From the NCBI GenBank assembly GCA_011049095.1, contig DSDE01000500.1:1-5327 (forward strand): a DNA stretch of 5,327 bases, in the 5' to 3' direction. The DNA comes from Fidelibacterota bacterium (lineage in GTDB: Bacteria; Fidelibacterota; Fidelibacteria; Fidelibacterales; DSDE01). Of this stretch, positions 1 through 5,327 are shown in pieces. Under the pieces are notes generated by a model. That model worked only from the letters and a program-made list of their open reading frames with translations. It did no database searches and was not told where the DNA came from. A program made the translations under genes and the position numbers. Position 1 is the stretch's first letter, and the number at the start of each line of letters is the position of its first letter.

Positions 1-1
1 C

Positions 2-790
2 CGACTCAGCAGCAATAACCCAAATTTCCAGAATATTCCAATTCGAACTGAAACAGGCAGGCTTATTCGTCGGGCTTTTATTCCCCAGATAAAGGGCTGG
101 AAAATTGTCGCCGCTGATTATAGTCAGGTAGAGCTTCGAATTATGGCTCACCTCAGCGGCGATTCTAGACTGCTACAGGCTTTTCTCGACGATGCTGATG
201 TCCACAGCCGCACGGCCGCACTGGTTTTTGCTATCCCCCAGCATGAAGTGACAGCCGAAATGCGCCGTACCGCAAAGATCGTCAACTTTGGCATAATGTA
301 TGGGGCGGGACCCTTTCGCATCAGCAATGAATTGAATATTTCTAGAGCCGAAGCTCAAGGCATCATCAACGCCTACTTTGATACTTACAGAGGTATTCGC
401 AATTATATTGATGAAACATTGGCTTTTTGCCGCCAAAATCGCTATGTGGAAACCATTTCTGGCCGGCGGCGCTGGATTAATGATATAAACAGTGAAAACC
501 GTAATCTGCGAGAGGCAGCAGAACGGATTGCCATTAATATGCCGGTTCAAGGCACTGCCGCAGACCTGATTAAGATTGCTATGATTAAAATTTATAAGTC
601 TCTGAAAGAAAACAAGATGCAAACTCTGATTATCTCTCAGGTTCACGATGAGCTGGTCTTTGAAGCGCCCCCTGAGGAGTTGGAAATTCTGAAGCAGTTG
701 ATTCATAATGACATGGAACAAGCGATACCCCTTCGCGTGCCCCTGAAAGTCGATATAGGAATAGGAGATCACTGGTTTGACGCTCATTAA
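2..790 (+). CDS. polA: DNA polymerase I, C-terminal polymerase domain (5' partial)
   Basis: The frame is open from base 2 and enters from the left edge, so only the last 262 residues are present; the ATG at 143 is internal. Family A polymerases fill gaps in the cytoplasm during Okazaki fragment maturation and excision repair. Visible in order (fragment numbering): the NPNFQNIPIRTETGR segment that precedes the palm; motif A DYSQVELR with catalytic Asp39; the O-helix (motif B) RRTAKIVNFGIMYG with Arg88, Lys92, Phe96 and Tyr100, matching E. coli R754, K758, F762 and Y766; and motif C QVHDELVFE with catalytic Asp216. The C-terminus GDHWFDAH is the normal family end. Phe rather than Tyr at the F762 position is the usual cellular form, which discriminates against dideoxynucleotides. 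No key residue is missing. The 5'-nuclease and 3'-5' exonuclease regions lie outside the window, so whether proofreading is intact cannot be judged. The last 14 bases overlap nadB. Confidence 0.97.
   Translation, partial: RLSSNNPNFQNIPIRTETGRLIRRAFIPQIKGWKIVAADYSQVELRIMAHLSGDSRLLQAFLDDADVHSRTAALVFAIPQHEVTAEMRRTAKIVNFGIMYGAGPFRISNELNISRAEAQGIINAYFDTYRGIRNYIDETLAFCRQNRYVETISGRRRWINDINSENRNLREAAERIAINMPVQGTAADLIKIAMIKIYKSLKENKMQTLIISQVHDELVFEAPPEELEILKQLIHNDMEQAIPLRVPLKVDIGIGDHWFDAH
764..768 (+). promoter_or_regulatory. Ribosome binding site of nadB, inside polA
   Basis: GGAGA lies 8 bases before the TTG at 777 and sits within the last codons of polA. It decides the nadB start. The FAD-binding strand begins only a few codons later (TDYLVIGSG), and there is no in-frame ATG between the TTG and that motif. 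The placement suggests translation of nadB is coupled to that of polA. Confidence 0.75.
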
Positions 791-2360
791 AACAGATTAT
801 CTTGTTATTGGCAGTGGTATTGCTGGGCTTAGTTTTGCCTTGAAAACCGCTGAATGGGGCAATGTCACAATTATCACCAAAAAAAGAGACTCCGAAAGTA
901 ATACAAATTATGCTCAGGGAGGTATTGCTGCTGTCACCGCCACTGATGATCATCCTGCCCTGCACCTTGAAGATACGCTTAAAGCAGGCGCTGGACTTTG
1001 TCATCGCCGTGCTGTAAAGCTTCTGGTTTCAGAAGGGCCACAACGCATTATAGACCTCATTAATTGGGGCGTGGAATTTACACGCCAACAGGGCGCCTAT
1101 GATCTGGGGCGGGAGGGAGGCCATAGCCGAAATCGTATCCTCCACGCCGCCGATATGACTGGTGCTGAAATCGAGCGGGCTCTCCTGGTGGCCATACGCA
1201 AAAAGAAGAATATTCGTCTGCTTGAAGACCACATCGCCATAGACCTTGTTACTGAAAAACACGCCCTGAATAACGACAAACGCCTCTTTAATACATGTTT
1301 TGGCGCCTATGTCCTAAATGAAAAATCTCGCGAAGTTTTTCCCATACAAGCAAAGGTCACGCTTTTAGCCACGGGCGGCGCAGCCAGAGTTTATAAGCAT
1401 TCCACAAATCCTGCAATTTCTACTGGTGACGGCATCGCAATGGCCCATCGCGCAAAAGCAAAAATAGCAAATATGGAATTTATTCAGTTTCATCCCACAG
1501 CTCTCTTTGACCCGGAAGGTCCGCCGTTTCTCATTAGCGAGGCTCTGAGGGGATTTGGCGGCATTCTAAAAAGACGCGATGGTCATCGATTTATGCCAGA
1601 ATATGATGAAAGGGCAGAGCTGGCTCCCAGAGATATTGTTGCCCGAGCCATTGATGCCGAAATGAAAAAAATGGGCGAAAATAACGTCTTGTTGGATATG
1701 ACACACTTGCCGAAAGACCTAGTGCGGCGGCGATTTCCTGGAATATATGATTATTGCCTAAATAATCTGCGAATTGATATTACAAATGAGCCCATTCCTG
1801 TCGTTCCGGCTGCGCACTATATTTGTGGCGGCGTGATGACCGACCTGGAAGGGCGAAGCTCCATCAACAATCTTTTTGCAGTCGGTGAATGCGCCCATTC
1901 CGGCGTCCATGGCGCAAATCGTCTGGCTAGCAATAGTCTTTTAGAAGCCGTTGTTTTCAGTCATCGCGCCGCTTTTGCCTCAAAAGAAAAGCTTTCAGAG
2001 ATGGATAAAATTAAGATTCCACAGTGGGATGACAGCGGGGTCCTTAACGAGGCGGAATGGCTCCTGCTTAAACATAATCTGGAAGAGCTCCAAATGGTGA
2101 TGTGGGACTATGTGGGAATTGTACGGTCAAAACAACATTTGTTCAGAGCTAAACGAAGGGTTGAACTCCTTTTCCAGGAAATTGAAGATTATTACCAGCG
2201 GACCGCCGTTACAGGCCCCATCCTCGAGCTTAGAAATCTGACAGAAATAGCAACATTAATTATTCGCAGCGCTCTAAAACGACACGAAAGCCGAGGGCTG
2301 CATTTCATGAGCGATTTTCCCCAAACCGATGATCGTTTCTTAAAGGACACTGTTTTATGA
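777..2360 (+). CDS. nadB: L-aspartate oxidase (NadB)
   Basis: This is an FAD enzyme of the cytoplasm that oxidises L-aspartate to iminoaspartate, using O2 or fumarate as electron acceptor. NadA then condenses the product to quinolinate for NAD synthesis. The protein has 527 residues, close to the roughly 540 of E. coli NadB. Visible: the dinucleotide-binding motif GSGIAG (12-17); the NadB-type NYAQGGIAAV (44-53), which lacks the FAD-linking His of succinate dehydrogenase; REGGHSRNRI (112-121); ATGGAARVY (198-206); FIQFHPTAL (235-243, His239); ELAPRDIVARAID (281-293, Arg285); PAAHYICGGV (344-353, His347); HGANRLASNSLLE (378-390, Arg382); and a helical C-terminal domain ending in ESRGLHF. His239, Arg285, His347 and Arg382 correspond to E. 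coli H244, R290, H351 and R386, and Glu113 probably to E121. The start is a TTG chosen by its ribosome binding site; it overlaps polA by 14 bases. The stop overlaps the next gene in ATGA. nadA and nadC are not in the window. Confidence 0.96.
   Translation: MTLIKTDYLVIGSGIAGLSFALKTAEWGNVTIITKKRDSESNTNYAQGGIAAVTATDDHPALHLEDTLKAGAGLCHRRAVKLLVSEGPQRIIDLINWGVEFTRQQGAYDLGREGGHSRNRILHAADMTGAEIERALLVAIRKKKNIRLLEDHIAIDLVTEKHALNNDKRLFNTCFGAYVLNEKSREVFPIQAKVTLLATGGAARVYKHSTNPAISTGDGIAMAHRAKAKIANMEFIQFHPTALFDPEGPPFLISEALRGFGGILKRRDGHRFMPEYDERAELAPRDIVARAIDAEMKKMGENNVLLDMTHLPKDLVRRRFPGIYDYCLNNLRIDITNEPIPVVPAAHYICGGVMTDLEGRSSINNLFAVGECAHSGVHGANRLASNSLLEAVVFSHRAAFASKEKLSEMDKIKIPQWDDSGVLNEAEWLLLKHNLEELQMVMWDYVGIVRSKQHLFRAKRRVELLFQEIEDYYQRTAVTGPILELRNLTEIATLIIRSALKRHESRGLHFMSDFPQTDDRFLKDTVL
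2342..2347 (+). promoter_or_regulatory. Ribosome binding site of the exported unknown protein
   Basis: AAAGGA lies within the final codons of nadB, 9 bases before the ATG at 2357. A second ATG follows directly at 2360. The spacing fits the first one better, though either would give essentially the same signal peptide. Confidence 0.55.
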
Positions 2361-3070
2361 TGAATAAAATTATCTTTATTCTTATCATTACCGCTTCTCT
2401 TTTCGCTGCCGAATATCTTGACAGCGAAAACTTTGTGCGAGAAGCTCTGGAAAACACAATAAAAACGCCCGACTCACTTTTTCACCATTATCGCATAACG
2501 CGCCGCAATCTGGAAAAATTGGTAGAAGAATATAACCCTGCGGAACACCAGCATTGGAATCTCATACTGATAGATGGCCAAACACCCCGAGAATCAGATA
2601 TCAAGGATTTTATCAAACGAAAGCAATCAGGTCGAGGGCAGCGCCAGGAATTAAATCGCATGCTTGACTACAGCTCATTAACGCTTCTCGAGAAAAATGA
2701 CAGCCATTCGAAATACCAGTTTGAGCCGTTATTTGATGAAGAACGACTCCGGAATGCACCTATGCTTGGCGAGCTGACTATCATCACTGAAAATGGGAAA
2801 AGTTGGGTAAAAAGCATTTTTATTCAAAATGTCGAACCCCTTTCTCCAGCGCCTATGGTCAAATTTGATGCCTTTCAAATGACCATTGAATACACAAGTG
2901 ACAGCAGTGGTGAATATATACTGCCAGCACGCTTCACAATGAAAATGCAGGGAAAAGCTCTGGGGCTAAAGCAAATTGATATCGATTTTGAATCACTGTA
3001 CGGCCTTTATCGGACCGAGGGACAGCCGATAAGCATTTCAAATGACGCGCACTTTCAATTTTTACAATAA
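2357..3070 (+). CDS. Exported protein of unknown function, possibly LolA-like fold
   Basis: I do not recognise a named gene. The 237-residue product opens with a Sec-type signal peptide: Lys4, a hydrophobic stretch IIFILIITASLF (5-16), and a likely cleavage site near Ala17-Ala18. There is no lipobox cysteine; the protein contains no cysteine at all. The mature part is charged and, by eye, partly strand-forming: HWNLILIDGQTP (66-77), a charged helix DIKDFIKRKQ (81-90), then alternating strands such as ELTIITENGKSWVKSIFIQNVEPLSP (139-164) and GEYILPARFTMKMQGKALGLKQIDIDF (185-211). From memory, this pattern (a Trp-plus-'dG..P' segment, then 'i.N..P.sP', then 'lP....~~~G.alg.k.id') resembles uncharacterised periplasmic proteins of proteobacteria with a LolA/LppX-like half-barrel. 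I could not test that. It overlaps nadB by four bases (ATGA) and lies 15 bases before the LeuC-like gene, so it is probably in the same transcript and translationally coupled to nadB. Confidence 0.85.
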   Translation: MMNKIIFILIITASLFAAEYLDSENFVREALENTIKTPDSLFHHYRITRRNLEKLVEEYNPAEHQHWNLILIDGQTPRESDIKDFIKRKQSGRGQRQELNRMLDYSSLTLLEKNDSHSKYQFEPLFDEERLRNAPMLGELTIITENGKSWVKSIFIQNVEPLSPAPMVKFDAFQMTIEYTSDSSGEYILPARFTMKMQGKALGLKQIDIDFESLYGLYRTEGQPISISNDAHFQFLQ

Positions 3071-3073
3071 TAT

Positions 3074-3080
3074 AAGGAGA
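3074..3080 (+). promoter_or_regulatory. Ribosome binding site of the LeuC-like gene
   Basis: AAGGAGA is a near-perfect match to the anti-Shine-Dalgarno complement and lies 5 bases before the ATG at 3086. It sits in the only gap of the operon, which is 15 bases long and leaves no room for a separate promoter outside the preceding gene. Its strength argues that the downstream frame is actively translated. Confidence 0.85.
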
Positions 3081-3085
3081 TAAAT

Positions 3086-4372
3086 ATGGGAAAAACGGTA
3101 GCCGAAAAAATTTTGCAAATGGCCTCTGGCAATGGAGAATCTCAGGTTGGCGAGCTCATCAGAGTTCAGCCTGAACTAATGCCATCCAGTAATTATAGTA
3201 TCAATCAGACGATTCGGGCCTTTAAAAGAGCTGGAATGAAATCTCTTTCATTCAAAGAAAAAATTGTCATAATCAATAATGCCTCTCCCATTGATTCTGG
3301 CAGCCAAAGTAAAGATACCAGACTGCTGCAAAAATTTGTGAAAGATTTTGGCATTGAACACTATTTTGAATTAGGGCGCAGCGGAATTCCGAGCAAAGTC
3401 ATCTCAGAAAATGGATTTATTAAACCCGGCTCTATTCTTATCAGTGCAGAACCAAGTTATGCTGAATTGGGTGCTTTATCTGCCTATGTCATTCAAAATT
3501 CACCTAATGAAATTGCCCTGAGTTGGGCTACAGGAGAGCAGTGGGTCACCGTTCCTCAAACAGTAAGAATCAATCTTAGCGGTAAACCCAGTCAATGGAC
3601 CACTGGCATTGACCTGGCGCTTTATACATTAAAACATCTGAAAAAGCCAGAAGCTGAACATCTTCTAATTGAAGTAGGTGGCGAAGGGTTGGCAGAGCTG
3701 CCCCTAACCGAGCGCCTTAATTTTTCCAGAACAATGGTTGATTTTGGTTACAGCGCTGTACTTTTTGAGGCCGATAATGCTGTCGTGGAATATCTAGCTG
3801 ATCGCAGCAAGCTGGAAGGAAATTATTTTTTCCCCGATGAGGATGCCTGCTATTTAGAAGAGTTTGAGCTATTTATGGAGAATGTGCCGGTTATGGCTGC
3901 CATTTCTAAGGATGGAGCAGAAATAACCATCCAGTCTGTCGCAGAAATTGCTGATTTTCCCATTCAAAAAGTCTTTATCGGAGGCAGCAGCAGCAGTCAC
4001 TTTGATGATTTTGAAAATGCGCTGACAGTTCTTGGATACCGCAGTCTGCCACCAATGATGCAGGCATTTATTATTCCCGGCAGCAATCTTATTTTCAGCG
4101 ACTTGGTCAATAATGGGCTGGCCAGCATTTTCCTCGAACTCGGTTTTGAAATAATAAGTAGCTCCATTTATCGTCTGCTGCGTGAAAGCGCGGGCCTTTT
4201 TACCAATGATATTCAGGTTATGATGACCAGCGCTTCACTGTTTCATTCTGCAAGGTCCACAAGCGATCACGCCATCTGCCTGGTCAATAATATGACAGCC
4301 ATCGCATCTGCCCTCAATGAAAACTTGACACATCCACGGGAGATATATGAAAAAAACCTCGATGAAAGCTAA
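3086..4372 (+). CDS. LeuC/aconitase-family large-subunit homologue lacking the Fe-S ligands (probable pseudoenzyme)
   Basis: The 428-residue protein matches the LeuC/homoaconitase large subunit from end to end and has the usual length. Recognisable scaffold: MGKTVAEKIL (1-10), YFELGRSGI (93-101), ELGALSAYV (127-135), ALSWATGEQWVTVPQTVRINLSGK (144-167), GGEGLAELPLTER (198-210), KVFIGG (295-300), AFIIPGSNLI (327-336), MTAIASAL (403-410) and THPREIY (415-421). True members isomerise isopropylmalate or a similar acid through a [4Fe-4S] cluster held by three cysteines. Here ADSHTCT is replaced by AEPSYAE (121-127), removing the catalytic His; GSCTNG by GGSSSS (299-304); the C-x-x-C pair by Ile361 and Leu364; the substrate-binding NRN by SAS (382-384); and the early Asp-His pair by Asn-Asn (64-65). 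Only two cysteines remain (255 and 398), neither at a ligand position. The frame is intact with a strong ribosome binding site, so a maintained non-catalytic role is inferred; what that role is remains unknown. No LeuD-type small subunit lies beside it. Automated annotation would probably misname it 3-isopropylmalate dehydratase. Confidence 0.9.
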   Translation: MGKTVAEKILQMASGNGESQVGELIRVQPELMPSSNYSINQTIRAFKRAGMKSLSFKEKIVIINNASPIDSGSQSKDTRLLQKFVKDFGIEHYFELGRSGIPSKVISENGFIKPGSILISAEPSYAELGALSAYVIQNSPNEIALSWATGEQWVTVPQTVRINLSGKPSQWTTGIDLALYTLKHLKKPEAEHLLIEVGGEGLAELPLTERLNFSRTMVDFGYSAVLFEADNAVVEYLADRSKLEGNYFFPDEDACYLEEFELFMENVPVMAAISKDGAEITIQSVAEIADFPIQKVFIGGSSSSHFDDFENALTVLGYRSLPPMMQAFIIPGSNLIFSDLVNNGLASIFLELGFEIISSSIYRLLRESAGLFTNDIQVMMTSASLFHSARSTSDHAICLVNNMTAIASALNENLTHPREIYEKNLDES

Positions 4373-4440
4373 CTGATTGAGAATTTTACTATAAACCATA
4401 TGACCTGGCAAGCGCTACGTATTTTTAATAGAGAAGTGAG

Positions 4441-4476
4441 AAAGCCTGCGCTGATTCATTATTCAATGCAGGCTTT
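4441..4476. terminator. Probable bidirectional terminator hairpin
   Basis: AAAGCCTGC (4441-4449) and GCAGGCTTT (4468-4476) form a perfect 9-bp inverted repeat around an 18-base loop. With A residues before and T residues after the GC-rich core on either strand, it has the shape of an intrinsic terminator in both directions. It lies between two convergent genes, 68 bases after the LeuC-like stop and 19 bases after the SOD stop, exactly where a shared terminator is expected. The loop is longer than usual and the T run is short (TTT, then TTTT after three bases), so termination efficiency is uncertain. Confidence 0.72.
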
Positions 4477-4495
4477 AGTATTTTGGAATATGGCG

Positions 4496-5230
4496 CTAAT
4501 TTTTGGCAGTCAAATAGCGGCGATTTACCTCTTCCCAGTTTATCACATTGAAGAAGGCAGAAATATAATCGGGACGACGATTCTGATACTGAAGATAGTA
4601 AGCGTGTTCCCAAACATCAATCGCCAGCAGAGGGATTCCCTTTTTTTCTGCCAGGTCCATCAGCGGATTATCCTGATTGGGCGTTGAGCTAATTGCCAGT
4701 TTGCCTTTTTCATCAAGTATCAGCCAGGCCCAACCACTGCCGAAACGGGTCGCCGCAGCGGCTGTGAATTCCTTCTTGAATTTATAAAAATTTCCAAAAG
4801 CAGCATCAATAGCCTTGCTAATCTCCAGATTTGCTCCAGGCTTTTCACTGCCATTAGGACTCAAATTTTTCCAGAAAAGATTATGATTATAATAGCCTCC
4901 GCCATTGTTCCGCACTGCAGCGGATTGCTTTGAGATTTCACCAAGAATCTCTTCTATCGATTTTGATTCCAGGGCCGTGCCTTTAATGGCATTATTCAGG
5001 TTCTTTGTATAGCCGGCGTGATGTTTCTCATAGTGAATCTGCATGGTTCTTGCGTCAATATGAGGCTCTAAAGATGCAAATGGATAATCTAAAGGCTCCA
5101 TTTTGAATTTCCCCGGTGTCTCCGGTGCAGATACTAGTGCTGCCGATTCTTTATTACTATTTTGGCAACAGCCGCTTATCATCATTCCTAGCATTATCAA
5201 CATAATTGGTCCGCCATATAAAAGTTTCAT
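4496..5230 (-). CDS. sodA: Superoxide dismutase, Mn-type of the Fe/Mn family, exported lipoprotein
   Basis: The enzyme converts superoxide to O2 and H2O2. The 244-residue product begins with a lipoprotein signal peptide: Lys2, a hydrophobic core IMLIMLGMM (9-17) and the lipobox ISGC, giving a lipid-modified Cys21 (followed by Cys22). A polar linker of about 20 residues leads to the SOD domain (about 46-241). Metal ligands: His66 (in QIHYEKHH), His116 (in YYNHNLFWK), Asp205 and His209 (in DVWEHAYYLQYQNRRPDY). Gateway residues are His70 and Tyr74. Gly at the position before YYNH and Gln186 in STPNQDNPL match the Mn-type pattern (E. coli SodA G77 and Q146) rather than the Fe-type one, so manganese or cambialistic use is inferred; the symbol is given on that basis. 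The enzyme should be membrane-anchored outside the cytoplasm. The residue after Cys21 is not Asp, so under the E. coli sorting rule it would go to the outer membrane. It has its own promoter and is convergent with the operon. Confidence 0.95.
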   Translation of the reverse strand: MKLLYGGPIMLIMLGMMISGCCQNSNKESAALVSAPETPGKFKMEPLDYPFASLEPHIDARTMQIHYEKHHAGYTKNLNNAIKGTALESKSIEEILGEISKQSAAVRNNGGGYYNHNLFWKNLSPNGSEKPGANLEISKAIDAAFGNFYKFKKEFTAAAATRFGSGWAWLILDEKGKLAISSTPNQDNPLMDLAEKKGIPLLAIDVWEHAYYLQYQNRRPDYISAFFNVINWEEVNRRYLTAKN

Positions 5231-5236
5231 TTTGTG

Positions 5237-5244
5237 TCTCCTTT
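5237..5244 (-). promoter_or_regulatory. Ribosome binding site of the SOD gene
   Basis: Read on the minus strand, AAAGGAGA lies 6 bases before the ATG at 5230. It supports this start over the in-frame Met codons at residues 10, 13, 16 and 17, which would remove part or all of the signal peptide ahead of the lipobox. Confidence 0.82.
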
Positions 5245-5284
5245 CGATTTTTTGTTTTTCGTCTCGCTTCTCATAACAAAGACT

Positions 5285-5313
5285 ATTATGGTCGTATATT
5301 AATGAAAAGTCAA
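5285..5313 (-). promoter_or_regulatory. Sigma70-type promoter of the SOD gene
   Basis: On the minus strand TTGACT (5308-5313) is followed after exactly 17 bases by CATAAT (5285-5290); each box differs from consensus at one position. T-rich sequence just upstream (5314-5327) could act as an UP element. The start of transcription would fall near 5278, giving a leader of about 48 bases before the SOD start codon. A short inverted repeat, CATAA-N9-TTATG (5272-5290), overlaps the -10 box and the start site and could be an operator, but five base pairs is weak evidence. Confidence 0.68.
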
Positions 5314-5327
5314 GAAAAAAATAAAAA

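Noticed and set aside
173..787. Long minus-strand open frame (204 codons) antisense to polA
   Set aside because: It is a shadow of the polA coding frame; polA carries all family A polymerase motifs here and the antisense product resembles nothing known.
630..1004. Minus-strand open frame across the polA/nadB junction
   Set aside because: It is antisense to two well-supported genes, with no ribosome binding site or family resemblance.
777..2360. Succinate dehydrogenase/fumarate reductase flavoprotein subunit instead of NadB
   Set aside because: The NYAQGGIAAV segment, the ELAPRDIVARAID block, the length of 527 residues and the ESRGLHF end fit NadB, the FAD-linking His is missing, and no Fe-S or membrane subunit genes are nearby.
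3086..4372. Annotation as functional 3-isopropylmalate dehydratase large subunit (leuC) or aconitase
   Set aside because: Fold-level similarity is clear, but the Fe-S cysteines and catalytic residues are absent and no small-subunit gene is adjacent, so the enzymatic name is not supported.
4347..4376. Nine-codon frame (MKKTSMKAN) overlapping the end of the LeuC-like gene, preceded by GGGAGA
   Set aside because: It resembles the start of a signal peptide and could be a remnant of a lost downstream gene, but it stops at once and nothing continues in any frame before the terminator.
4400..4687. 95-codon open frame on the plus strand after the LeuC-like gene
   Set aside because: It runs through the terminator hairpin and then antisense to the strongly supported SOD gene, has no convincing ribosome binding site and shows no recognisable protein motif.

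Overview
The window reads as chromosomal DNA of a Gram-negative (diderm) bacterium of moderate-to-low GC content. One gene encodes a lipoprotein with a clear lipobox and another a protein with an N-terminal signal peptide. The genes use strong AAGGAG-type ribosome binding sites, and the one clear promoter is sigma70-like. These two traits argue against Bacteroidetes, but I cannot place the phylum from 5.3 kb. There is no sign of a mobile element, CRISPR array, tRNA or rRNA.

Layout, plus strand: (1) the 3' third of polA (DNA polymerase I, polymerase domain with motifs A, B and C), cut by the left edge; (2) nadB (L-aspartate oxidase), which starts at a TTG inside the end of polA; (3) an exported protein of unknown function that overlaps nadB in an ATGA; (4) 15 bases later, a full-length homologue of the large subunit of 3-isopropylmalate dehydratase/aconitase (LeuC-like). 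The overlaps and tiny gaps suggest one transcript. A perfect 9-bp inverted repeat at 4441-4476 follows and probably acts as a two-way terminator. Minus strand: (5) a convergent gene for a lipoprotein form of Mn-type superoxide dismutase, with its own ribosome binding site and a good promoter at the right edge.

The most remarkable item is gene 4. Its fold-level similarity to LeuC runs the whole length of the protein. However, all three cysteines that would hold the [4Fe-4S] cluster, and the other active-site signature residues I can align, are replaced. The frame is intact and carries a strong ribosome binding site, so this looks like a maintained pseudoenzyme rather than a decaying gene. Its place behind a signal-peptide protein and nadB, with no small-subunit (LeuD) gene next to it, gives no hint of leucine synthesis.

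Functionally the window mixes DNA replication/repair (polA), the first step of de novo NAD synthesis (nadB), defence against superoxide in the cell envelope (the SOD) and two proteins of unknown role. Apart from possible co-transcription, I see no shared pathway.
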